64,000 bases of DNA, taken from Cervus elaphus (taxonomy: Eukaryota; Chordata; Mammalia; Artiodactyla; Cervidae). Shown here piece by piece: positions 1-9,965 of the stretch. The notes under the pieces are model-generated. The model ran no database searches and was not told the origin of the DNA. It worked only from the letters and a program-made list of their open reading frames with translations. Each line of letters begins with the position of its first letter. Position 1 is the stretch's first letter. Where the stretch lies: positions 7,383,001 to 7,447,000 of the forward strand of contig NC_057820.1 of the NCBI RefSeq assembly GCF_910594005.1. Direction: 5' to 3'. Position numbers and translations under genes: made by a program.

Positions 1-379
1 AGCAGTTGATAAGTGAGATTGGCTTTGCTTGTAACTTAAATCAGAACAGTCCCCACATTGTCTAAATCAAAATGAAAGCAATGGGGGAGAGAAGTCAGCG
101 AAGAAACACTGAAGCATTGTTTATTTGTCATTTTGTTGCTGGCAGTCAATGGCTGTTTTCCTAACACAGCACATATTGTCAGTTTGCTGGAAACATTGTT
201 GAAGCTTGTTGGGTTTGGGTACCTTGAAGGTCTAAAGTAAAATTTTATCATCTACCTTCCCCCTCCAGCCTAACTGTTTTTATCTTTTCCTTAACTTTAT
301 TAAAAAAAAATGATACCCTAAAAATGCAAAAAGAAACTAAAACCCACCTATCATCCCAGAAACCAGTTAATAATTTGGT
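1..379. other. unassigned AT-rich flank
   Basis: No repeat or gene is recognised here. A short A-run lies near 301. Reading frames are short and have no recognisable domain. Confidence 0.4.
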
Positions 380-389
380 ATATATTCTT

Positions 390-594
390 CTGTTGTGGTT
401 GTTTAGTCACTAAGTCATTTTCTGCCAGGCTCCTCTGTCCATGGGATTTCCAAGCAAGAATAATGGAGTGGGTTGCTATTTCCTCCTTCAGGGAATCTTC
501 CCAATCCAGGGATCGAACCTGAGTCTCCTGCATTGGTGAGGGGTCGGGGAGGCGGGGGCAGTGATTCTTTACCACTGAGTCACCAGGGAAGCCA
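390..594 (-). mobile_element. Bov-tA SINE, rearranged
   Basis: The antisense Bov-tA body is flanked by a 10-bp TSD, atatattctt, at 380-389 and 595-604. About 30 bp are missing from the tail domain after 420. A G-rich segment at about 538-562 replaces part of the tRNA-like head, so the copy is clearly inactive. Confidence 0.88.
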
Positions 595-669
595 ATATAT
601 TCTTTGAGATCCATCAGCTGTTATTTTTTTATTGAAATGTGTGAGATTTGGTCACTTGGAACATGATTT

Positions 670-682
670 CCCCCCCCCCCCC
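670..682. repeat. C13 homopolymer
   Basis: An uninterrupted run of 13 C in otherwise AT-rich DNA. Confidence 0.95.
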
Positions 683-814
683 ACTTAATATCTTGATTTT
701 ATTCTGTTAAAAATTGTGTTTATATAACATTATTTTTTCCAACTTTTCCATCATAGTTCATTGACCCAATTTACAAAGAAGTCTACCAATCTTTTCCCAC
801 TACCTATTTTTATC

Positions 815-1000
815 CAGATAATTCACCTGCCATAAAATTCACCCTTTGAAAGTATACAGTTCAGTGGGTTTCAATGTAGCCACAGGATTGGGGCAACCAT
901 AAGTGGTTTCTCATTCAAGGACATGTCCATCACCCCTGAAACAACGCAGACATCTGCTGACAGAGTTCACCCCTTCCTCTAGCCCCTGGCACATAGTAAC
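815..1000 (-). mobile_element. ancient L1 3' UTR fragment
   Basis: Antisense resemblance to the old mammalian L1 3' UTR block that ends in a TGGTTAATTTTATG-like motif. Divergence is high and there is no coding sequence. The right edge is uncertain. Confidence 0.5.
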
Positions 1001-2009
1001 TATAGTGCTATTGAGATGCTAGAGTTACAGACAGAGTTTCTCACCCTCGGATATGTAAATTGCTTACAACTACGTATGATTTCAAAAATATTGTAATGAT
1101 CAGTCTGTGAAATTGTGGTGTAATTAAATGATATTTTTGACTTATGTCACAGTGAACACACACATGCTGTTTCAATTTGAAAAGGAGCGTTACATTTTTG
1201 GATGATGCGGTTTGGGGGAAATTTAGAATTCAAACAAACCTCTAAATCTGCAGAATTACAAACATTCTTTGGGGATTTCCCTAGTGTGGTCATTGCAAAA
1301 TTGCTTTTGCAAATACTGCCTGCTGAGTTTGCCAGACGTTCAAAGTTGTGAAATTATATGACTCTGCAGTTTCGCTGTGGAAGCTGGTCTCTGACTCCTC
1401 CTCCCAGAGTGACAGTCCAAACTGTGTTCTGTGTCTCTCTGAGGAGCCTTAGGACCTGGTAGAAAGAAGCAGGAGGAAGGGTGTGCAGCGGAACCAAGTC
1501 TGTTCCTAGTTCTAGGATTTTTAAAATTTGGCTTAAAAAAAAAAAAAAAAAAAAAGACCGTAATCTGATATAAAAGGAATCTGGCAAGTATATTTTTTTA
1601 AAAAAAAAAACCTTGCATACAATTGCACATGTAGATCATATTTAAAATTCCTTGCAGTAACAATAACTGTTATTATCATAACTTCCACGGGCCGGGAAGT
1701 CATGAGGCTCTGAGGATCAGGGGCTGTGCTGTTTCATGTATATTGCTTCGTTCCACAGCCTTGTGAAATCACTGATAGGCTTGTTTAAGAAATGGGGGTT
1801 GGAAGTATTACACAACCCAAAGGAAGCTCAAGTCACAAGCTATCCGGCAGTCAGTTTGGCAGCTCCTTTGTTCTTCAGCAATTCATTCCTTCCCAGTGCT
1901 TAACTCGCCCCGGCACCTGTCCCACCCTGTTTCGATGAGAAAGCCAAGTTCTGCACATCTTCCCTGAGGTCCAACACGCCTGTGAACATAGTGGAGAGAG
2001 CGTGGCGGT
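1001..2009. other. unassigned stretch
   Basis: Mostly unrecognised. It contains an A21 run at 1535-1555 and a shorter A-run near 1600. The motif composition near 1680-1850 hints at a decayed SINE, but no family can be supported. Confidence 0.35.
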
Positions 2010-2160
2010 GGGAGTGGGTTCTGCCACTCACCGCGCCACCGCTCAGCGGCTCAGTCTTCCCGTCTGTGGAATGGGGGTAAGAGTGTGGGCTGGGCGCATT
2101 TGCGGTGAGAGGTAAATCACTCTATTAAATGCAGCTGTTAAGAGCTCAAGTGCTTTATAA
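2010..2160 (+). mobile_element. MIR fragment
   Basis: Contains a MIR-core-like order: a CTCAGT...CATCTGT-type block around 2050, then a purine-rich 'ATGGGGGTAA' block, then the region preceding the 3' end. Strongly diverged. Confidence 0.5.
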
Positions 2161-2690
2161 CGACCTGGCAACTGATCCATGGTCCAGTCTTAAAGTGACA
2201 GCACTGAGCCTGTCCCCTGAGATGGTTACGGCCGAGGTTTGGCCAGCTACCTCGACTCCATCGTTTCATATTGGGAGAGCAGAAATGCTTGTCTAAACCC
2301 CATGGCTTGCCAGCAACACAATCCCTCTAGTGATGCTATAAAGGAATCTGCTTGGTTTCTATTTGTTTGTTCAGAGCAAAGACTGTGGTGTTTGAGGAAA
2401 CAAGCATCGAAGGACAATATTCCTGTTCTCCACGCTCACAGGGTTCCTTTATTTGGTCTTTGGTCTCAGCCACGGTCAGGAGTTAGGGGTCTCCCTCGTG
2501 GTGATCTTGTGAGTTGACCCTCGCCAATGAGAGTCAGGCCCTACGCTCTCACGCATTCTAACTATCGTCCTGTGAGTGGGAGCCACTCAATCCATTTTGT
2601 AGATGTGGAGACTGAAGCAGAAAAAGATAAGCCATATTTGAAGTTCACATATTATAAAGGGGCAGAATTTTGGAAAACTGCCCCACAGTC
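2161..2690. other. unassigned, possible MIR remnant
   Basis: No gene. The segment around 2580-2640 resembles an antisense MIR core (GATGTGGAGACTGAAGC). The rest is unassigned. Confidence 0.3.
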
Positions 2691-2895
2691 AAGAGCTCAT
2701 TTGGGATCGACGTGTGCACATTGCTGTATTTAAAATGGGTAACCAACGAGGTCCTATGTATATAGCACAGGGCGCTCTGCTCAATGACCTGTAGCAGCCT
2801 GGGTGGGAGGGGAGTTTGGGGGAGAATGGATACCTGTCTATGTCTGGTTGAGTCCCTTTCCTGTCTACCCGAAATGGTCACAACATTGCTAATCA

Positions 2896-3118
2896 GTTCC
2901 CTGTGGCTCAGATGATAAAGCGTCTGCCTGAAATGAGGGAGACCCAGGTTCGATCCCTGGGTGGGGAAGATCCCCTGGAGAAGGAAATGGCAACCCACTC
3001 CAGTATTCTTGCCTGGAAAATTCCATGGACTGTAGACTGAGGAGCCTGGTTGGCAACAGTCCGTGGAGTCGCAAAGAGTCGGAGACGACTGGACGACTTC
3101 ACTTTCATTTTCACTTTA
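2896..3118 (+). mobile_element. Bov-tA SINE inside L1
   Basis: Sense copy with tRNA-like head, B-box-like GGTTCGATCCC and the BovB-like tail. It lies directly against the next SINE, which is in the opposite direction. Confidence 0.9.
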
Positions 3119-3340
3119 TTGTTGTTATTGAGTCTCTAAGTCATGTCTGACTCTTTAGTGACCCCATGGATTGTAGCTCTCCAGGCTCTTCTGTCCATGG
3201 GCTTTCCCAGGCCAGAATACTGGAGTGCGGAGCCATTTCCTTCTCCGGGGGATCTTCCTGACCCAGGGATCAAACCCGCGCCTCCTGGGTCTCCTGTGTT
3301 GGCAGGTGGGTTCTTTACTGCTGAGTCACCAGGGGAGCCC
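3119..3340 (-). mobile_element. Bov-tA SINE inside L1
   Basis: Antisense copy placed tail-to-tail with the preceding SINE. The junction is T-rich (ttattgttgttattg), as expected where one tail served as target for the next insertion. Confidence 0.9.
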
Positions 3341-3429
3341 TAATATAGAATAAAATGTAATGTAATTATATCTTAATTACATTAGAAATATAATATAAAA
3401 TAAAAATGTTTTTAAAAAGAGCTCATTTG

Positions 3430-3592
3430 TAATAGTGGGTAAGCTCCCTAACCTTCTCCGTTGCTATGCTTTTATCTGTAAAATGGGCTAATAATAGTGC
3501 CTGCTTTAAAAGTGTGCATTGAGGGTTATGAATGCTTGCAAAGTGCTTGAAAACACTCCTGGCACATAGTATGAGCTCAATTAATGTCAGTC
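3430..3592 (+). mobile_element. MIR
   Basis: MIR core and 3' part: ATCTGTAAAATGGGC near 3475, then CTGGCACATAGTATGAGCTC near 3560. The L1 TSD lies at its left edge. Confidence 0.72.
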
Positions 3593-4106
3593 TCACACAA
3601 AACAAAAAACAGGACAGGATATGGATTTGTTTGCTTCCAAAGCAGGCAGTTCCCTTTGGGATGCCCTGCCCCCTCTAAAGGAACCAGGGAATTGAATTCA
3701 TACTAAGAAGCCTAAACAAGAGTCAGGATGAACAGGCATTTGAAAGGGTGACCTAGTTACAAAGCTCACTCACATACACACACATAGATACTTTTAATAG
3801 CTGGTAAGAACCAGAGAAAATCCAATTACAGATGAATCAATCGATTAAAAAGAAAGGGGGCAGAAGAAAGGAGAAAATGTTGGAGAGACACAGAGCCAAA
3901 TTACAGCTGGATAATAGAATTAAGGGTCTGTAGAACAAACTGGGAGAAAAAAACAAAAGGATGCAGGCTGGAGACTCATTCACAGTTCTGTGATGATTTG
4001 ATTTTTTTTCTTTCTCTGCCCCGTAAATCCAGAGAGCCGTCCCCAGGCCAGCAATCCAAACAACTGACCACGCTGGAGAAAGCCAGAAGATCATGTTTGG
4101 CAAATC
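3593..4106. other. unassigned stretch
   Basis: Unrecognised sequence with a short CA-rich patch at 3766-3790. No exon-like frame is evident. Confidence 0.35.

Positions 4107-4140
<34 letters not shown>
4107..4140. repeat. (TA)n microsatellite
   Basis: Alternating TA with one internal C interruption. Confidence 0.9.
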
Positions 4141-4590
4141 TGCAGATAAATGAACCACGTACAGTCTTTGGAGCAGGAGGATTTTGTTTGGGTTAGACCT
4201 ACGCTCACATTTAAAGAGAAAAGTAGAGGACCCAGACATTACCATCACCGGAGCGGGGAGGCTGAAAGCTACTTCGATGGGTTAGTTGGCACAGATACAG
4301 CCTTAGTTCCCCATGTTCTGTTTCCTAAGAAATCCTGTCTTGGCTCTGAAAGAAACGTCTCATTATTAAGCAGAATTTCTCTCTTTCATACAAACGCTTA
4401 AAAACAACAAAACAAAAACAAAACTTTATTTTCTATTTTGGGGGAAAGGGATGATGAGCTGGAGACCCGGCTCTTAATCCAGCCGCGAGCGCTGCAGCTG
4501 TGTCTATTATTGGTGGGTTCTAGAATAACATCCGTTTCTATGTATTTATGGAAAGGCGTCCTTAACTAGGCCACATAAAGAGTGAGCGCA
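4141..4590. other. unassigned DNA upstream of CpG cluster
   Basis: No known repeat is recognised. GC content and CpG frequency rise from about 4470. The absence of ruminant SINEs makes this a candidate for older, unique DNA. Confidence 0.35.
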
Positions 4591-4591
4591 T

Positions 4592-4601
4592 CTATAAATA
4601 A
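4592..4601. promoter_or_regulatory. TATA-like / MEF2-consensus site
   Basis: CTATAAATAA matches both a TATA-like box and the MEF2 consensus (YTA-W4-TAR). It sits directly left of the CpG cluster. Function is inference only; no transcript start is visible. Confidence 0.3.
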
Positions 4602-4604
4602 ATT

Positions 4605-4880
4605 AAGGAGGCTTCGAGGCGCGGGCGGCGGCCCCCGGGCTGCAGCCCTGGGCACAGCTGTCTTTTTCGTGCCTGGCCAAGCCTGCCCCGCGGCGGATGC
4701 GATTACACGGCAGGCGGGGTGTGGTGCGTGCTGGGGGGGGGGAGGGGCGCACCGCCTCCGGCGGGCCTCGGGGATTGACACCGAAGGTGGGTTTCCCTGC
4801 CCCCGGGGGACTGGCCTCGCCTGCCCCGAAGCCTCTGGCCTCTGTCTCGGCCAGCGCGCGTGACCAGGGGGCCGTCCCTT
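4605..4880. promoter_or_regulatory. candidate CpG island
   Basis: By hand count this stretch has about 28 CpG dinucleotides in about 275 bp and is strongly GC-rich, whereas the surrounding repeats are CpG-poor. It includes a G-run near 4731-4742. No ruminant SINE explains it. It may be a promoter or an orphan island. Long open frames on both strands here are expected from high GC and do not by themselves indicate coding. Confidence 0.55.
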
Positions 4881-5369
4881 CTGGTGGCCAGCTGCCCCCC
4901 GCCAGGGTTCAGGCCGGGCTGAGTTAACAGGTGGTGGGGTTGGGGTGGTAGGGTTGGGGACGGTGGGGACAGGGCAACAAGACAAGAACAACGAGGTGAC
5001 CCCGAATATGTGCGCAGGGATGAAGGAAACTTTTCTCGAGTGTGGGGCCCCAATCCTTTTTTTCCCCCACCCTAGGATCCCTGCTCCTACTAGAATGCCG
5101 CCTCCTAAATGGGCATCAGGCACGAAGGATCCAGAGTTCTCCTGGCAGGGTTTTCCCTGTGCACTCAGATTGAATTAAGAAAACAAAAAAAGGCAGCTCA
5201 AAGCAGGGTCCCAGGCCCTCCAGGCGCTGTGAATCTGAAGCTGTAGTTATGTGAGATTCCCAGGGGGTGCACACACCTCCATTTGGAAAGCTCTTGTTTA
5301 CAATCCTTGCTTAGAGCTCTTGTTATTGGTCCTTAACTGACTGCACATCTGAATCACCTGGACTTCTGA
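4881..5369. other. shore of CpG cluster, unassigned
   Basis: GC falls across this stretch. The last 50 bp (about 5320-5368) resemble the start of a MER5-type DNA transposon but are too short to call. Confidence 0.3.
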
Positions 5370-6022
5370 GTCGACTTGTATCCTCCAAAAAGATGCTCAA
5401 GTCCCAACCCCCAGGACCCATGGCCGAGACCTCGTTTAGCACTGGGGTCTTTGCAGATCATCAGTGTCTTAGCTTTGAGCCTGGTTAACCCGTGACGACT
5501 TATAAAAAGAGGCGATTTAGACACAAAGATGACATGCACACAGCAGAACGTCCTTGCAAAGATGAAGACAGATATTGAGTTGATACATTGATAAAGGAGA
5601 GTTTTCCAGGTGACACAGTGGTAAAGGATTTGCTGGCCAATGTAAGAGATGTGGGTTTGATCCCTGAGTTGGGAAGATCTCCTGGAGGAGGAAGTGGCAA
5701 TCCACTCCAGTATTCTTGCCTGGGGAATCCCACGGACAGAGGAACCTGGCAACTACTGTCCATGTGGTCGCAAAGAGTCAGACATGCCTGAGTATGTAGG
5801 CATGCATGCATATATAAACAAAGGAATGCCAACTATTGCCAGTGAACTACCAGAAGCTGGGAGAGAGACTCAGGCATATTCTCCCCCAAACCCTCAGAAG
5901 AAACCAAACCTACTGCTACCTTGATATTGAACTCCTGGGCTCTAGGACTGTGAGACAGGTGTCTGTTGTTTAAGCCTCCCAGTTTGTGGTACTTTGTGAG
6001 GACAGCCCTAGCTAACTAATAC
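5370..6022 (+). mobile_element. MLT1-type MaLR LTR, split by a SINE
   Basis: Sense LTR of the non-autonomous MaLR/ERVL group. The start resembles the 'GTATCCTCCAAAAAGAT' region and the end resembles 'AAGCCTCCCAGTTTGTGG' followed by 'AACTAATACA'. LTR sequence stops near 5600 and resumes near 5819. No internal viral genes flank it. Confidence 0.75.
5601..5818 (+). mobile_element. Bov-tA SINE inside MLT1 LTR
   Basis: Full-length sense copy whose tail has drifted to a GCATGCATGCATATATA-like end. Confidence 0.88.
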
Positions 6023-6356
6023 ACCCGGATCCTTCTATGAAAAACCCAGGGTTCTGAGCTCTGTTGGACGTGTTTGTAGTCAGAATACTCAGGGGTGGGA
6101 CGACTGGAACTACATTTGCTAAATGTTCTTTGAGTGACTCTGCTCAGGTTGGTAGTTTTGGGACCAGTATTAGTGTCTACCTATCATCTAGCTTTCACCC
6201 ATACAAATCCTCCCTAAGAGCAGATGCATGGGTATATGGATTTGCTTGTATGCTCCCAATGATGGGGAACTCATTACCTGATGGGGCAACCCTATCTATC
6301 ATGGAAAGTTCTAATTGTTCAGAGAAACCTTTAAATGGAGCTAAAAATCTCCTATG
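6023..6356. other. unassigned stretch
   Basis: No repeat family or gene recognised. A 97-codon frame from 6064 has no recognisable domain. Confidence 0.3.
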
Positions 6357-6482
6357 ATTTTCTCTTACAAAGATGAAGAAACTAACGTCCTGAGTAGTTG
6401 AATAAGTCCATACCATCAGTATGGGGCCAGCTACAGATCTGAATCTAGACAGTTGCCTTAGTCCATCCCTCTGACCACTATG
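6357..6482 (-). mobile_element. MIR
   Basis: Antisense MIR: a diverged 'ACAGATGAGGAAACTGAGG' block at about 6370 and the tRNA-side 'CCTCTGACCACTATGC' end at 6468-6483. Confidence 0.6.
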
Positions 6483-6634
6483 CAGATGGCCCCGAGTTTA
6501 CCAAAGGCCATCACAGCTGTGCTCAAATCAAGACTGCCCTCAACCTCTGGAGACAGAGAGTCAGTGCCCCTCCTGACACTTACATCTGGCTGGTGGGATG
6601 AGAGGGTGATGTATGAGGGCGGGGGAGGTACTTG

Positions 6635-6788
6635 TTTGATCCTCTGGGTCAGGAAGATCTCCTGGAGAAGGGTATGGCAACCCATTCCAGTGTTCTTGCC
6701 TGGAGAATCCCATGGACTGAGGAGCCTGGTGGGCTACAATCCATAGGGTTGCAAAGGGTCAGACAGGACTGAAGTGACTTAGCATGCA
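6635..6788 (+). mobile_element. Bov-tA SINE, 5'-truncated
   Basis: Starts at the B-box-like TTTGATCC region, without the tRNA A-box side. The tail has the GAAGTGACTTAGCATGC form. Confidence 0.87.
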
Positions 6789-6934
6789 GGCAAGCACTCA
6801 CTGCCTGGGCTATGGGATTTGCCAGGTGTGGCTCCTGAATGTGGATGAACTGAGGGGAGAGGCTGGGGTGTGGATCTGGTCCACGTGTCAGGGCCGGCTC
6901 CTGACCCTCACCCCTGAATGTGTCTTGCATGTGC

Positions 6935-7055
6935 ATTTGGACCTCAGTCTTCACACCTGTGAAATGGGTACATAGACTTTGCCCTTTCTACCTTGTAGCA
7001 ACCTTGAGGAACTCTAATGAAATCAATAAAATGCCTTGTGAAGCACATACATGAT
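6935..7055 (+). mobile_element. MIR
   Basis: CTCAGTCTTCACACCTGTGA-like core followed by AATAAAATGCCTTGTGAAGC. Confidence 0.6.
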
Positions 7056-7500
7056 TATTATAACTTAGCATGAGCAGAGAATTCAGGTAATTCTGTGAAA
7101 AAAAAAAAAGTTTCTCACCGGGGCAGTTGTGGCCATTGCTCTTCCTGATCAGCCGTTTGATTTCTGCTCAGCTTCTACCAAGGCTTTCTAGGCTTGAGTG
7201 GAAGTGGGTGTTGGGAGAATGTCAAGGGTGAGATCTTGCTGGGGGCTATAAATTCAGCCGTATGTTTTTCCCCCTTCCCTGGATGTACCCCATAATAGAC
7301 CTAATCTTCAAAGTCGAGAACTGTGTACCCCTCTCTTTCCAATAGGCTGCACCTCAGCTGTATTTTCTTGGGGCAGGGCAGCCTGTCCCCCTTTTCCTAG
7401 AAATCTGGATAATGGCCACCCCCTGGGTCCAGCTCATTCATCCTGGTTCAAAAATCTTGATACTGACATTATTCCCATCCCTAAATTATCTCATTCCCCT
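7056..7500. other. unassigned stretch
   Basis: Contains an A-run near 7100 and a GGGGGCTATAAATTC TATA-like string near 7240. No further promoter evidence and no gene. Confidence 0.3.
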
Positions 7501-7504
7501 CTTT

Positions 7505-7588
7505 ATCACTTGTTCTACAAGTACTCCTTTAGTGCTTACTCTGGTCTGGATACTGGGCTGGGCACTGGGAATATGAGATGCATTAAAT
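7505..7588 (-). mobile_element. L2 3' fragment
   Basis: Antisense L2-like order ending in GGCTGGGCACTGGGAATA. Short and diverged. Confidence 0.45.
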
Positions 7589-7594
7589 GAGTTC

Positions 7595-7885
7595 TAAGAA
7601 TCTGCCTGCAATGCAGGAGACCCCGGTTCGATTCCTGGGCGGGTAAGATCCCCTGGGGAAGGGGTAGGCTACCCACTCCAGTATTCTTGGGCTTCCCTTG
7701 TGGCTCAACTGGTAAAGAATCTGTCTACAATGTGGGAGACCTGGGTTCCATCCCTGGGTTGGGAAGATCCCCTGGAGAAGGGAAAGGGTACCCATTCCAG
7801 CATTCTGGCCTGGGGAATTCCATGGACTGTATAGTCCATAGGGTGGCAAAGAGTTGGACATGACTGAGCGACTTTGACTTGACTT
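7595..7885 (+). mobile_element. Bov-tA dimer
   Basis: A first, 5'- and 3'-truncated unit (7595-7689) is joined at CAGTATTCTTG|GGCTTCCC to a full second unit (7690-7885). The same junction occurs at 61874 and, in antisense, at 55196. The second unit has the hairpin-bearing tail (CCATGGACTGTATAGTCCAT). Confidence 0.88.
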
Positions 7886-8045
7886 CACTCTGCTTTAGGA
7901 ATTTACAAGCAATCTGCCCTTAGATTTGTGCATAGTTCCACGTCAGTTCCCAAGCCTGTTTACAGACATCTCAGCGAAGCTTCGTCCTCTTCTTCCAACC
8001 CCTTGCAGTGTGGTGGGCTAGGAAGGGATCACAGCTGAGACAGGA
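7886..8045. other. unassigned spacer
   Basis: Nothing recognised. Confidence 0.3.
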
Positions 8046-8049
8046 TGGA

Positions 8050-8430
8050 GAAACTCTGCCCTCATTCCTTGCTGTGTTACCTTGGGCAAGTCACAGCCTC
8101 TCTGAGCCTACTTGAAAGTGAAAGCGAAGTCGCTCAGTCATGTCTGACTCTTTGCGACCCCGTGGACTGTAGCCTACCAGGCTCCACCGTCCATGGGATT
8201 CTCCAGGCAAGAACACTGGAGTGGGTTGCCATTTCCTTCTCCAGGGGATCTTCCCGACCCAGGGATCGAACCTGGGTCTCCCACATTGCAGGCAGATGCT
8301 TTAACCTCTGAGCCACCAGGGAAGCCTCTCTGAGCCTACTTACTCGTCCATAAGATGAAGTCAACAGGGGGATTTGTGATAAGATTCAGGGAGTGTTGTT
8401 TACAAACCAGACAAACTTTGAAGCTCTCTA
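8050..8430 (+). mobile_element. MIR split by Bov-tA
   Basis: The left part ends in ACCTTGGGCAAGTCACAGCC. The right part resumes at 8341 with CGTCCATAAGATGAAG. The two halves join into a continuous MIR when the SINE and one TSD copy are removed. Confidence 0.72.
8113..8323 (-). mobile_element. Bov-tA SINE inside MIR
   Basis: Bounded by a perfect 17-bp repeat, gcctctctgagcctact, at 8096-8112 and 8324-8340 (the first 2-3 bases of the right copy may belong to the SINE end). Confidence 0.93.
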
Positions 8431-8434
8431 TGCC

Positions 8435-8556
8435 TTCGTTTCACAGATGAGGTAACGGAGGCGTAGAGAAGCTCATTAACATACCAGGTCACAAAAGTGT
8501 GCAGAACCAAGAGTCAAGCCCAGGCTCTCTGGGTCCAGAGTCCAGGTCCTTCGGCC
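8435..8556 (-). mobile_element. MIR
   Basis: Antisense MIR: TTTCACAGATGAGGTAACGG, then AGAGTCAAGCCCAGGCTCTC. Confidence 0.65.
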
Positions 8557-8686
8557 AGTTCAGTTCAGTCGCTCAGTTGTGTCCGACTCTTTGCAACCCC
8601 ATGGACTGCAGCACGCCAGGCCTCCCTGTCCACCACCAACTCCCGGAGTTTACCCAAACTCATGTCCATTGAGTCAGTGATGTTAA
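8557..8686 (-). mobile_element. BovB 3' fragment
   Basis: Begins with the tandem GTTCAGTTCAGTCGCTCAG end, then the TCCCGGAGTTTACCC and GTCCATTGAGTCAGTGATG blocks. Only the last ~130 bp of BovB remain. Confidence 0.85.
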
Positions 8687-8774
8687 TCAACTTATTAACA
8701 ATATACAAATTATTTGAAGTGGGATCCCTTTGATCAGGCTCATTTCTTACAGAGGGCAAAATTATGTAATAAGT

Positions 8775-8888
8775 TGTGGGTGGATTGCCAGTTCCTACTC
8801 CAAGTGATCTTCCGAGCCAGGAATTGAACCTGCTCCTCATGCATTGGAAGGCGGATTCTCTTAACCACTGAGCCACCTGAGAAGCCCC
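8775..8888 (-). mobile_element. Bov-tA SINE, head half only
   Basis: Antisense tRNA-side half, ending in CCACTGAGCCACCTGAGAAG. The BovB-like tail is absent. Confidence 0.82.
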
Positions 8889-9488
8889 CGTAAATTAGTA
8901 TATAATTTTGTCTTCATAAGAAACAAGCCTTACCTAAGGATCCCGCTTCCAATGAGGAGGGATCTGGTGGAGAGGCTTCTTCCTTCTTCCTCCCTCTCAC
9001 TCTCTCCTTTGTTAAAATCTAGATTCAGATACTGCTTCTGGTGCCAAATGGATCAGATTTGTACAATCGGAAGGTCATTTCCATAAAACCAAGTGAGCTG
9101 CCTCTTTCTGCCTTCAAGGTCTCACAGTAATAGGTACAGTTAAAAACAGTGTTATTCCAGTCTCTTTGTTGCTTAAACAGTTTGACTTTTCACTGTTACA
9201 TCCTAGTCAAGTTCTAAGATACCATATGTTACAAATCAGAATAAGGATGATATATGCAATGTTCACATTGATGAAAAAATCCAAATAAAGGAAAGCAATA
9301 TAAGAATGATCAAAATAAAAGCAGGGTGTTTTGTTGTTGTTGTTGTTTTGTTTTTGCCCAAGGGAAAAATGTACAGATTTAATTAAATTTAAGTAAATGT
9401 GTCCAAAGAAAACCTACAGCTCAAGATAGTTCAGCCTCCTTACAGACTGAAAATAAAACTGACAGTGATTAATATCTATTTAGCCCCT
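8889..9488. other. unassigned, with (TTG)n
   Basis: Mostly unrecognised AT-rich DNA. A short (TTG)n tract lies at about 9329-9352. Confidence 0.4.
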
Positions 9489-9694
9489 GGGTTTCCCTGG
9501 TGGCTCAGTGGCAAACAACCCACCTACCAATGCAGGAGATGTGGATTTGATCTCTGGATCAGGAATATCTCCTGGAGAAGGACATGGAAAACCTTCAGTA
9601 TTCTTGCCTGGAAAATCCCATGGACAGAGGAGCGTGACAGGCTACAGTCCATGGATTGCAAGAGTCAGACACAATTTAGTGATGAAACAACAGC
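9489..9694 (+). mobile_element. Bov-tA SINE
   Basis: TSD atttagcccct (9478-9488) and atttagctcct (9695-9705), one mismatch. The tail ends in GATGAAACAACAGC. Confidence 0.9.
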
Positions 9695-9705
9695 ATTTAG
9701 CTCCT

Positions 9706-9865
9706 TTATTGTGCTAAGGCAGTGAGACAGTCATTTAATCCTCCTAGTAACCCTAAAATGAATATATTATTATAGAATAGGAATGGGAATCATTTGAGAT
9801 GATATAAGTAAGACACCATGTCCACTGCCTGGCACGCAGTAATTGTTCATTCATGGACAGCATTA
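9706..9865 (+). mobile_element. MIR 3' part
   Basis: Ends with CACTGCCTGGCACGCAGTAA, the typical MIR 3' motif. Confidence 0.55.
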
Positions 9866-9874
9866 ATGCATTGT

Positions 9875-9965
9875 TTAAACCCATTTGATGGATAAGGAAA
9901 CTGAGCCTCAGACAGATTTGGCAACTTGCCTGTGAAGTTACGTAGCTAGAGGGTGGCGATAGGGG
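9875..9965 (-). mobile_element. MIR core
   Basis: GATAAGGAAACTGAGCCTCA followed by an AACTTGCCTG-type block, antisense. Opposite in direction to the neighbouring MIR. Confidence 0.65.

Larger units (their letters stand above)
2704..3416 (+). mobile_element. L1 3' end hosting two SINEs
   Basis: Ruminant-type L1 3' UTR, beginning about 2704 and ending in an AT-rich tail at 3341-3416. The 13-bp TSD aagagctcatttg is at 2691-2703 and 3417-3429. L1 sequence is interrupted at 2895 and resumes at 3341, so the two Bov-tA copies inserted later. Confidence 0.82.

Noticed and set aside
4566..5123. 185-codon antisense frame in the CpG cluster
   Set aside because: Long frames are expected in GC-rich DNA because stop codons are AT-rich. 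Frames are open on both strands and none shows a domain.
7236..7250. TATA-like GGGGGCTATAAATTC as a promoter
   Set aside because: An isolated motif without a CpG cluster, conserved context or downstream gene.
8113..8323. Open frames encoding strings such as EYWSGLPFPSPGDLP or LPAMQETQVRSLG, here and at most SINEs
   Set aside because: They are translations of Bov-tA bodies in either strand. The same peptides recur at every copy and end at the SINE edge.
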